Shown piece by piece: positions 1 to 5,369 of a stretch of 5,621 nt of DNA. The notes below the pieces were generated by a model. The model saw nothing but the letters and a program-made list of their open reading frames with translations, did not search any database and was not told where the DNA came from. Source of the stretch: Candidatus Pacearchaeota archaeon CG10_big_fil_rev_8_21_14_0_10_30_48. Lineage in GTDB: Archaea > Nanobdellota > Nanobdellia > Pacearchaeales > GW2011-AR1. The first letter of the stretch is position 1. Each line of letters starts with the position of its first letter. The stretch lies in contig PFCU01000019.1 of assembly GCA_002763155.1 (NCBI GenBank), positions 4,328-9,948 on the forward strand, written 5' to 3'. Position numbers and translations under genes: made by a program.

Positions 1-455
1 ACTTTCTGCCTTATCTATTTTTCCTTTTTTCTTAGCATTAATCCATTTTTTTTCTTTTATCTGCCAGAATTTTCTAATTTTATTATTACCACTAAAATAT
101 TTTTCAATACTTCCAAGATTTTTCTTTACTATGCCTTTTGGATCATATAATATCTCTCCACCTAATGTACTGTACATATAATAAGGTTTATTTGAAAAAT
201 CTTCTTTAAATTTTCTTAATGAATAAATACTTAAATCAATCTTTATTCCATTTACTTTCTTATGTGAAAGTTCATAAGGTTTTTTCCTATTCTTAAATAT
301 AATTTCTATATCAATATCAGACTTAGAAGTTGCTATGCCTTTAGCCAAACTTCCAAAAAGATAAATACCTATAACATTTCTATAGACTTATATTTTTTAA
401 CAAGTTTTTCTATTATCTCTTTATGTTTTTGGGTGTTTTCTTTATTCTTTTTCAT
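1..455 (-). pseudogene. MNT-type nucleotidyltransferase, frameshifted and cut by the window edge
   Basis: The ATG at 455-453 opens a frame of only 28 codons, ending at TAG 371-369. The next frame is open from 387 to base 1 and encodes a clear minimal nucleotidyltransferase core. If one A is restored in the short A-run opposite 377-379, the two parts join as ...KYKSIE-NVIGIYLFGS..., giving 152 visible residues. In that joined protein the signature is G35-S36 ... S46-D47-I48-D49, with a third acidic residue at D74 (KIDLS). These are the metal-binding residues of DNA polymerase beta-type NTases, which transfer nucleotides to proteins or RNA. The start codon overlaps the stop of the upstream small gene as ATGA, so the two are probably translationally coupled. 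Seen: the motif and the frame break. Inferred: a recent inactivating deletion or a homopolymer sequencing error. The C-terminus lies outside the window. Confidence 0.78.
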
Positions 456-766
456 ACTAATTTCAAAACCCCTAAAATTTGATCAATTTCTTTCTCCATT
501 ATATCAAATTTTTTATCATCAATAAATTCCTTTTTTTTAAGTTCATCCCTTAGCTTACTATTTAATTCATTTTTTATTTTAGTCTTATCCTTCTCATTCC
601 AATTTTCCCTTAATGAAACTTTGACAGCTTCTTTAAGGAATATTTCATAGTCTTTAGCATACTTTTGAGCATAAATTTCATCTTTATTTACAATGCTTCC
701 TATTTTATGTCTAAGTGATATAGCTAACACAGTTGTAAGCTTATGAATGTTCTGATTTTTGCTCAT
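452..766 (-). CDS. Small helical protein of unknown function between two nucleotidyltransferases
   Basis: This gene encodes 104 residues that I cannot assign to a named family. The protein is rich in Lys, Glu and Asp and looks all-helical. A mildly hydrophobic N-terminal part (HKLTTVLAISLRHKIGSIV) is followed by a charged, probably coiled region. There is no signal peptide and no convincing membrane segment. It starts 6 bases after the upstream AbrB-nucleotidyltransferase gene ends, and its TGA overlaps the ATG of the downstream nucleotidyltransferase, so the three genes form one operon. That position, next to an MNT-type enzyme, is where a HEPN partner would be expected. However, the R-x4-6-H motif of HEPN RNases is absent: the only histidines are H8 and H20, and H20 directly follows R19. 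It could be a divergent or catalytically dead partner, or an NTase substrate-binding protein. Gene reality is well supported by the overlaps; function is unknown. Confidence 0.8.
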   Translation of the reverse strand: MSKNQNIHKLTTVLAISLRHKIGSIVNKDEIYAQKYAKDYEIFLKEAVKVSLRENWNEKDKTKIKNELNSKLRDELKKKEFIDDKKFDIMEKEIDQILGVLKLV

Positions 767-772
767 TTTAAT

Positions 773-1549
773 TTATTTTATCTTATTTTTAATTAATGAA
801 ATTTTTTTCTTAATTATCTCTCTTAAAAAATTAATTTTTTCTTTCTCAATTGTTTCATTGTTCTTAATTAAAGATAATAAAGTTTCTCCAACTATCTTAA
901 TCAATTGGTTATTTATTTCTAAAATATTAATAGCTTTATTATTAAGAAACATTTCTATAGTAATAAGCCTTCTAATACTGTCATAATAAGCTCTTGATTC
1001 AGGATTAACTTCTAATAAATCTTCAGGAGCCATTAATAAAAAATTTATATGCTTGGCATCTAATTTATTTTCAGCAGGAAGGGTAAATTCCTTATTTGAT
1101 ACAAAATATGAAAGCATGCTCTTCGTTAAAGGACATGAATAAACTAAATATTCAAACCTATGGGCTGGAATAGTTATTATATGAAATTTAATATTAAATT
1201 TCTCAATTAGAAGATTGTATATCTTTCTTTCAATATTTTTTTCAGTAATTAATAATATATCTAAATCATTATAATCTATTTTACTTGTCAAAAATGATCC
1301 TACAATAAATACCTGTTTAATATCAGAAAAATCAGCTAGAGAAGAAAATATCTCTTTTACAAAGTTTTCTTTATAATTAGTTAGCTTCTTAAGATTCTTG
1401 GAATAATAAAAACTCTCCTTTTTGCTCAATAATTTAATTTCAACTACATCTCCGATTTCAAAAACACTATTCATTTCTTTAGGGATGTAAATCTGGTTAA
1501 ATCTGCTTCCTTTAGATATTTTATGAATAAATTTTGCTTCTTGAGTCAT
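773..1549 (-). CDS. AbrB-like domain fused to a nucleotidyltransferase domain
   Basis: This gene encodes 258 residues in two recognisable parts. Residues about 10-40 (ISKGSRFNQIYIPKEM, then FEIGDVVEIKLL) match the swapped-hairpin AbrB/SpoVT fold, a DNA-binding module common in archaeal regulators and antitoxins. Residues about 78-130 form a polymerase beta-type nucleotidyltransferase core: strand VFIV, G84-S85, then D95-L96-D97. The usual third acidic residue on the later strand appears to be replaced (KFHIITI, about 121-127), so catalysis may be altered or lost. The remainder is helical with a Lys-rich tail. The start is fixed by a TATA box centred 25 bases upstream, implying a leaderless message. 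A palindromic repeat lies exactly between TATA box and ATG and would suit self-repression through the AbrB domain (inference). It is the first gene of a three-gene operon with a small helical protein and a second NTase, a layout like toxin-antitoxin or defence modules. Confidence 0.85.
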   Translation of the reverse strand: MTQEAKFIHKISKGSRFNQIYIPKEMNSVFEIGDVVEIKLLSKKESFYYSKNLKKLTNYKENFVKEIFSSLADFSDIKQVFIVGSFLTSKIDYNDLDILLITEKNIERKIYNLLIEKFNIKFHIITIPAHRFEYLVYSCPLTKSMLSYFVSNKEFTLPAENKLDAKHINFLLMAPEDLLEVNPESRAYYDSIRRLITIEMFLNNKAINILEINNQLIKIVGETLLSLIKNNETIEKEKINFLREIIKKKISLIKNKIK

Positions 1550-1570
1550 TACGTACTAAGTACGTACTAA
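1550..1570 (-). promoter_or_regulatory. Putative operator: repeated palindrome at the start codon
   Basis: The plus strand reads TACGTACTAA twice (1550-1559 and 1561-1570) at an 11-base period, about one helical turn. The same bases form a perfect palindrome, TACGTAC-TAA-GTACGTA (1550-1566). The site fills the gap between the TATA box and the ATG of the AbrB-NTase gene, so a bound protein would block transcription initiation. Autoregulation by the encoded AbrB-like domain is an inference from position and symmetry. Confidence 0.65.
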
Positions 1571-1578
1571 TATATAAA
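1571..1578 (-). promoter_or_regulatory. Archaeal TATA box for the AbrB-NTase operon
   Basis: On the minus strand TTTATATA is a very good archaeal TATA box. Its centre is 25 bases upstream of the A of the ATG at 1549, which places the expected transcription start at or next to the start codon. The mRNA would therefore be leaderless. The 62-base gap to the U32 gene's stop holds this promoter, the operator and a weak AT-only inverted repeat. Confidence 0.72.
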
Positions 1579-1611
1579 GTTTTCTATTCAGAATAATTTT
1601 TATTATTGATT

Positions 1612-2901
1612 TCATTCCAACACTTTCAACTTATTATTTCCCTGTAATTCTGTTTTGGGTTTAACAACATATAATTTATCTCCTTTTCTTACTCTTTCAG
1701 ATAATGGAATAGTTATGATGTCTCCTTTTTTTGCATTTTCAGTTGATTTTTCATTAACAAAAATAGATTCTACTTTTGAATTTATTACTCCTGTTGTTGT
1801 TCCAGTGATAAGAATTTCATCTCCGACATTTATCTCTTCTTTCTCTAATTTGAATTGTGCGATTTTTGTTTTTGGAAAATAATGTTCTGCTAATCCTATA
1901 AAAGATTTTTCTTTAGTTGCTTTGCTTCCATAAGTTCCTGACCATTCCCCTAATTTTTTCCCGAGATAGTATCCTCCTTGCCAGAAACCTCTGTTGAAAA
2001 CGCCTTCTAATTCTTTTGTCCAAGCGATTACCTTTTCTTCGTTATATGTTCCATTGAAAACTGATTCTGCCGCTTCTTTGTAACATTTTACGACGCTGTG
2101 AACATAATCTGGACTACGACCACGACCTTCTAATTTTAAAACTTTTACACCTGATTCAAGTATTTGATCTATGAATCCGATAGTGCATAAATCTTTTGGC
2201 GACATTATATATTTATTGTCGACGATTAATTCTTCTCCTGTTTCTTCGTCGGTTATTTTATAACTTCTTCGACAAGGTTGTAAGCACGCTCCGCGATTTG
2301 CGCTAGAATTATATTGTGCAAGGCCCATATAACAAATTCCAGAAACAGCGACGCACAATGCTCCGTGCGCGAAAATTTCTATTTCGATTAAATTTCCTTT
2401 CGGACCTCGGATATCTTGTTTTTTAATTTCATCGACGATTGATTTAATTTGTTGAATTGTTAACTCGCGAGCTAAAACAATTACGTCGGCATATTTTGAA
2501 TAAAACTTCACTGATTCAAGATTTGAAACATTGCATTGAGTTGAGATGTGAACTTCGACGTTTTTTTCTCGCGCATATTGAATTGTGGAAATGTCTGTGG
2601 CAATAATTGCAGTAACTCCTGATTCCTTTGCCGTATCAACAATTTTTTTCATTAAAATTATATCATGGTCATAAAGAATGGTGTTAATTGTTAAATATGT
2701 TTTTACATTATGTTCTTTGCAAGTTTTGACAATTTTTTTCAAATCTTCTGTCGTGAAATTATTTGCGCTTCGCGCTCGCATATTTAATTGTTCGATTCCA
2801 AAATAAACTGAATCTGCTCCGGCATTTATCGCAGCCATCAAAGATTCATAGCTTCCAGCAGGCGCCATGATTTCAACTTGACTATTGTTAACTTTCTTCA
2901 T
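1612..2901 (-). CDS. U32-family protein, probable tRNA U34 hydroxylase (TrhP/YegQ-like)
   Basis: This gene encodes 429 residues, close to the usual 420-460 of the YegQ/TrhP group. Residues 10-30 (EIMAPAGSYESLMAAINAGA) begin the TIM-barrel-like U32 domain. The U32 signature is at about 176-194 (EIFAHGALCVAVSGICYMG), with G where the published pattern usually ends in S. Cysteines C183, C190, C206 and C210 (NRGACLQPCRRSY) match those proposed to hold an iron-sulfur cluster. Residues about 345-420 resemble the C-terminal U32 beta-barrel. Characterised bacterial TrhP proteins hydroxylate U34 of tRNA using prephenate; the related RlhA acts on 23S rRNA and other U32 proteins on ubiquinone, so the substrate here is inferred. 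The old 'peptidase' label should be treated with caution. It has its own TATA box overlapping the end of the methylthiotransferase gene, 31 bases upstream. Its coding sequence contains noticeably more CG-containing codons than the AT-rich flanking NTase and RT genes. Confidence 0.9.
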   Translation of the reverse strand: MKKVNNSQVEIMAPAGSYESLMAAINAGADSVYFGIEQLNMRARSANNFTTEDLKKIVKTCKEHNVKTYLTINTILYDHDIILMKKIVDTAKESGVTAIIATDISTIQYAREKNVEVHISTQCNVSNLESVKFYSKYADVIVLARELTIQQIKSIVDEIKKQDIRGPKGNLIEIEIFAHGALCVAVSGICYMGLAQYNSSANRGACLQPCRRSYKITDEETGEELIVDNKYIMSPKDLCTIGFIDQILESGVKVLKLEGRGRSPDYVHSVVKCYKEAAESVFNGTYNEEKVIAWTKELEGVFNRGFWQGGYYLGKKLGEWSGTYGSKATKEKSFIGLAEHYFPKTKIAQFKLEKEEINVGDEILITGTTTGVINSKVESIFVNEKSTENAKKGDIITIPLSERVRKGDKLYVVKPKTELQGNNKLKVLE

Positions 2902-2922
2902 TAAATAGAGAGAAATATAGGG

Positions 2923-2930
2923 TATAAAAG
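2923..2930 (-). promoter_or_regulatory. TATA box for the U32 gene
   Basis: On the minus strand CTTTTATA lies just after the methylthiotransferase stop codon (2935-2933). Its centre is about 25 bases from the A of the U32 ATG at 2901, the same spacing as at the AbrB-NTase gene. This supports a second leaderless start and means the U32 gene can be transcribed independently of the genes upstream. Confidence 0.6.
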
Positions 2931-2932
2931 TG

Positions 2933-3973
2933 TTACTGAGTGAGAATCCTCAAGGGAATAGCTTTCCTATAGCTATTATACAATTCATTAATTTTCTTCG
3001 TTCTTTCTTTAATTATTTCGCTCGATAATTGTTTTAATTTACTTGATTTAGTTTTTGGACGAGAAGAAAATGCTGAAACATTCAAAACTTCTGGTTTTAC
3101 TTCTTTGATTAAATTTAATGTTTCTTGGAAATCTTCTTGAGTTTCTGTTGGATAACCGACGATAATATCTGTTGCAATTGTTGAATCTTTGTATTTATCT
3201 CGTGGAAAACTTTTTCTAAATAAATCTGAAAATTCTTTGAATTCCTTAACTGTGTGAATTCGTTTCATGTCTTTCAAAACTTTTTCTGAACCTGACTGAA
3301 CTGGAAGGTGGATGAATTTTTGTATTTTATCAGATTTCATTGATTCTATTAATTCGTTTTTTATTTTTCTTAAATGCCAAGGGTTCATCATTCCGATTCT
3401 AATTTTATAATTGCCTTCAATAGAAGTTAATTCCTTGATTAATTCTGGAAGGTTTGTTTTTATGTCGAAACCGTAACATCCGTTGTCTTGAGAAGTTAAA
3501 TAAATTTTTTTTGCTCCTTGCTCTAAAGCTCTTTGAAATTCTCGCTTAATATCTCCAATGCGATATGATTTTAAAACTCCTCTAGCAAGTTTTGTTGCGC
3601 AAAAAGTGCAGGCATTTAAGCACCCTTGAGAAATTTGAATTATTGCTAATTCTTTATGTGATTTTACTAAAGGTTGATTTAATTTATTTACATTAATTGT
3701 GTCAAGGGTTTTTATATTTGGGAATTGTTTTGTTAAATCAATGGTTTTAATTAAACATCCTCCGACTTCAATTTTTTTGTTTTGGTTTTTTTTGAGATAG
3801 TGTAAAATTTTTGACTGGGTTTTGTTTTTCACAGAGCAAGAATTTACAATAATTTTATCAGCTTGTTTTTCAGAAGAAACAATTTCATGCCCTTGAGATT
3901 TTAGCTTTCCAGCTAGGATTTCCGAATCGGAGATATTTGCTTGACAGCCGTATGTTTTGATAAATATTTTCAT
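2933..3973 (-). CDS. e-MtaB-like radical SAM tRNA methylthiotransferase lacking the TRAM domain
   Basis: This gene encodes 346 residues. The N-terminal UPF0004 domain carries the three cysteines for the auxiliary cluster: C10 (KTYGCQAN), C46 (NSCSVKNKT) and C73 (VGGCL). The radical SAM domain has C118-x3-C122-x2-C125 (QGCLNACTFC). Later motifs HLPVQSGSEKVL and DIIVGYPTET are also typical. The archaeal/eukaryotic members convert t6A37 to ms2t6A37 in ANN-decoding tRNAs, aiding accurate decoding. Usual family length is about 420 residues because of a C-terminal TRAM RNA-binding domain. Here the protein ends at about RKAIPLRILTQ and only 31 bases follow before the U32 gene, so TRAM is absent rather than frameshifted. 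The ATG overlaps the reverse transcriptase stop as ATGA, implying coupled translation. A possible weak TATA element (minus CTTATAAGTT, 4001-4010) inside the RT end could also drive it. Substrate is inferred from the subfamily. Confidence 0.92.
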   Translation of the reverse strand: MKIFIKTYGCQANISDSEILAGKLKSQGHEIVSSEKQADKIIVNSCSVKNKTQSKILHYLKKNQNKKIEVGGCLIKTIDLTKQFPNIKTLDTINVNKLNQPLVKSHKELAIIQISQGCLNACTFCATKLARGVLKSYRIGDIKREFQRALEQGAKKIYLTSQDNGCYGFDIKTNLPELIKELTSIEGNYKIRIGMMNPWHLRKIKNELIESMKSDKIQKFIHLPVQSGSEKVLKDMKRIHTVKEFKEFSDLFRKSFPRDKYKDSTIATDIIVGYPTETQEDFQETLNLIKEVKPEVLNVSAFSSRPKTKSSKLKQLSSEIIKERTKKINELYNSYRKAIPLRILTQ

Positions 3974-5037
3974 TTTAATTTATCAAAGAAATTATTTCTT
4001 AACTTATAAGTATTTGCCCATGTTGCATATGCATTCCAACCTTGAAATATCTTCAATATTTTATCTTTAGAAACTAGACATTCATTAAAATCTTTAATTT
4101 TATTTTCCATATTTTTAATATTTCTTTTTCTTAATAATTTAAAATAATAAAAATTTCTAAAACCCACAAAATCAACTCCTCTTGATAACGAAAAAATATT
4201 TGACTTATCTTTATGTAGTTCTAATTTTAAACTATCTTTCAAAAATTTATTTATTTCTTCTTTCCAAATAAGTAATTGTTGTTTAGATTTATGTAAAATA
4301 ACAAAATCATCTACATACCTAATATAATATCTTGCTTTTAATTTATGTTTGATAAAATAATCTAGTTCGTTAAGATAAATATTAGCAAAGAACTGACTTG
4401 TTAAATTACCTAAAGGCATTCCCTTGAACTCTTTCTTTTTAGAAAAAAGAAATTCCTCAGAAGTAGAAAAACTAAGATGGCTCGTCTCTCTCTGAAATGT
4501 GTTATTAGTTAATATTTGATTGATTAACCAAATTGTATGAGTGCATTTTATATTTCTTTCAAATATTTGAATTAAAATTTTATTATCTACCTCTTGAAAA
4601 TAATGTTTTATATCTGCTTTTAGTATAAAACACGGAGAAGTATTATTGATTGATACTTTTCTTTTAAATTTATCAAATTTTTGAACAGCAAATAAATTTC
4701 CTTTCCCTATTTGATTTGCGCAAGAATCATTGATAAATTTTTTATTATAAATTGGTTCTAAAACATTTACAAGAGCATGGTGAACAATTCTATCTCTAAA
4801 ATGAGATTTTGAGATTTTTCTTGTTTTTGGGTCTCGTAAAATAAATGTTTTCAAAGGTTTTGGAAAATAAGTTTGATTTTTTAATTCATGATGTAATTCT
4901 AACAAATTTTCTATTATTTCTTTCTCAAATTTTTTAACATAAAGTTTCTTTGTTTTTCCTTTTCTTGCTTTTTTATGGGCAATTAGTAAATTATCTAAGG
5001 AAATAATTTTATTGTATAGTTTTTTATGAGTTTTCAT
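3970..5037 (-). CDS. Diversity-generating retroelement reverse transcriptase
   Basis: From the ATG at 5037 this gene encodes 355 residues, typical for DGR reverse transcriptases. Motifs in order: motif A LKADIKHYF (D142); motif B GMPLGNLTSQFFANIYL (about 206-222), whose GNLTSQ core is diagnostic of DGR RTs and differs from the PQG form of group II intron and retron enzymes; motif C YVDDF (D243, D244); motif D-like LHKDKSN (about 274-280); motif E GVDFVGFR (about 287-294). All catalytic aspartates are present. The enzyme copies TR RNA into cDNA with errors at adenines; the cDNA then replaces the VR. The frame is open further upstream to a TTG at 5079, but that start would lie inside the TR and is unlikely. 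No maturase, RNase H or endonuclease domain follows. The TR lies 21 bases upstream and the methylthiotransferase ATG overlaps the stop codon. No TATA box stands at the usual distance from this ATG, so it is probably read from the TR transcript. Confidence 0.95.
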   Translation of the reverse strand: MKTHKKLYNKIISLDNLLIAHKKARKGKTKKLYVKKFEKEIIENLLELHHELKNQTYFPKPLKTFILRDPKTRKISKSHFRDRIVHHALVNVLEPIYNKKFINDSCANQIGKGNLFAVQKFDKFKRKVSINNTSPCFILKADIKHYFQEVDNKILIQIFERNIKCTHTIWLINQILTNNTFQRETSHLSFSTSEEFLFSKKKEFKGMPLGNLTSQFFANIYLNELDYFIKHKLKARYYIRYVDDFVILHKSKQQLLIWKEEINKFLKDSLKLELHKDKSNIFSLSRGVDFVGFRNFYYFKLLRKRNIKNMENKIKDFNECLVSKDKILKIFQGWNAYATWANTYKLRNNFFDKLK

Positions 5038-5058
5038 ATTAATTATTATTTCTTGGGC

Positions 5059-5146
5059 TATTTCGAGAGAAGCGTCCAAGCCACCAAGATACCTGTAGCA
5101 ATCAAGACCAGCCCAAACAGAATCCGAGTCGAACCTCGCGACTCTT
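5059..5146 (-). repeat. DGR template repeat (TR)
   Basis: This 88-base copy aligns without gaps to 5403-5490 at a constant offset of 344. The nine differences lie at 5061, 5062, 5063, 5075, 5094, 5096, 5123, 5129 and 5136. On the minus strand each is A here and G in the other copy, which identifies this RT-adjacent copy as the template. Read in the VR frame it would encode RVARFDSDSVWAGLDC, then YRYLGGLDASLEI. It is far richer in GC than the flanks. It contains 15 adenines, of which 8 are in the core, 3 in the last variable block and 4 at the ends. Confidence 0.95.
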
Positions 5147-5147
5147 G

Positions 5148-5280
5148 TAGCACATTCATCAATTTACACCATAAATTTAATTTTCGCTCAAAACTTACCC
5201 AAGGTTTATCATCACTACTAATTAGTTTTATTGAATTTCACGACTTAAAATAAATTTAAATAATGTGCTAATGAATGTGC
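5148..5280 (-). repeat. Inverted repeat upstream of the TR with two competing partners
   Basis: GCACATTCAT at 5150-5159 is perfectly complementary to ATGAATGTGC at 5271-5280 (10 bp). The overlapping TAGCACATT at 5148-5156 is also perfectly complementary to AATGTGCTA at 5262-5270 (9 bp). The same strand next to the TR 5' edge could therefore pair with either of two adjacent partners. With the bracket repeat at 5051-5060/5284-5293, the first pairing would leave the TR as a loop between two helices. Confidence 0.55.
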
Positions 5281-5339
5281 GTGTAGCCCAAGAGTTTTAT
5301 ATTTAAACTGATAGGTAAATTAATTCAATAAAACTAATT
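5220..5339 (-). repeat. 18-bp perfect inverted repeat between target gene and TR
   Basis: AATTAGTTTTATTGAATT at 5220-5237 is the exact reverse complement of 5322-5339, with 84 bases between the arms. An 18-base match is very unlikely by chance even in AT-rich DNA. It crosses the other two inverted repeats in this region, so in RNA it would form a pseudoknot with them or an alternative fold. Confidence 0.75.
5300..5307 (-). promoter_or_regulatory. TATA-like element upstream of the TR and RT
   Basis: On the minus strand TTTAAATA followed by TAAAA fits the archaeal TATA consensus well. The expected start, about 26 bases from its centre, is near 5277, so the transcript would contain the TR and RT. 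A weaker TTAAAATA at 5366-5373 overlapping the target gene stop could instead start a longer RNA near 5344. In DNA this AT-rich, consensus matches are common, so confidence is moderate. Confidence 0.45.
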
Positions 5340-5354
5340 TTTAAATTCTATTGT

Positions 5355-5360
5355 AAAAAA
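5355..5360 (-). terminator. Possible oligo-T terminator of the target gene
   Basis: A T6 tract on the minus strand begins 9 bases after the target gene stop. U-rich tracts terminate archaeal transcription. The tract is short and the region AT-rich, so this is tentative; read-through into the TR and RT remains possible. Confidence 0.25.
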
Positions 5361-5369
5361 TTACATATT

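Larger units (their letters stand above)
5051..5293 (-). repeat. 10-bp inverted repeat bracketing the template repeat
   Basis: The plus strand reads TCTTGGGCTA at 5051-5060 and its exact reverse complement TAGCCCAAGA at 5284-5293. The first arm begins at the 3' edge of the TR (2-base overlap), so pairing in RNA would close a domain with the whole TR inside. It is the most GC-rich pairing in an otherwise AT-rich spacer. If transcription starts from the TATA element at 5300-5307, the outer arm would lie outside the transcript; a longer transcript from the target gene would include both arms. Confidence 0.6.
5038..5369 (-). other. Non-coding DGR region containing the TR and several inverted repeats
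   Basis: This 332-base stretch between the RT start and the target gene stop contains no convincing gene. It holds, in minus-strand order, a T6 tract, a TATA-like element, three sets of inverted repeats, the template repeat and a 21-base spacer to the RT ATG. Other DGRs often have an Avd-type accessory gene here; the 223 bases upstream of the TR are too short for one and no open frame is apparent. The likely product is a structured template RNA. Its ends cannot be read from the sequence. Confidence 0.7.

Noticed and set aside
369..390. Programmed ribosomal frameshift in the second nucleotidyltransferase
   Set aside because: No slippery heptamer or clear downstream stimulator is seen; a one-base loss in an A-run is simpler.
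452..766. HEPN toxin call for the small gene
   Set aside because: Position next to an MNT-type enzyme fits, but the R-x4-6-H motif is absent and the sequence is not recognisable as HEPN.
759..986. Plus-strand hydrophobic open frame
   Set aside because: It is antisense to the AT-rich end of the AbrB-NTase gene; the Ile/Leu/Phe richness is the expected complement of Lys/Asn/Glu codons.
1585..1606. Terminator hairpin after the U32 gene
   Set aside because: The AATAAT/ATTATT stem is short and AT-only, with no U-tract on the minus strand, so it cannot be distinguished from background.
1655..1882. Plus-strand open frame
   Set aside because: It is antisense to the well-supported U32 C-terminal domain and has no promoter.
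3970..5037. Group II intron or retron reverse transcriptase
   Set aside because: Motif B is GNLTSQ rather than a PQG form, there is no maturase or endonuclease part, and an adjacent TR/VR pair explains the RT as a DGR.
5038..5079. TTG start giving a 369-residue RT
   Set aside because: It lies inside the TR, whose bases are set by the template function. The ATG at 5037 gives a normal DGR RT length.
5026..5253. Plus-strand open frame over the TR
   Set aside because: It is a shadow of the TR and RT start, with no promoter or recognisable protein content.
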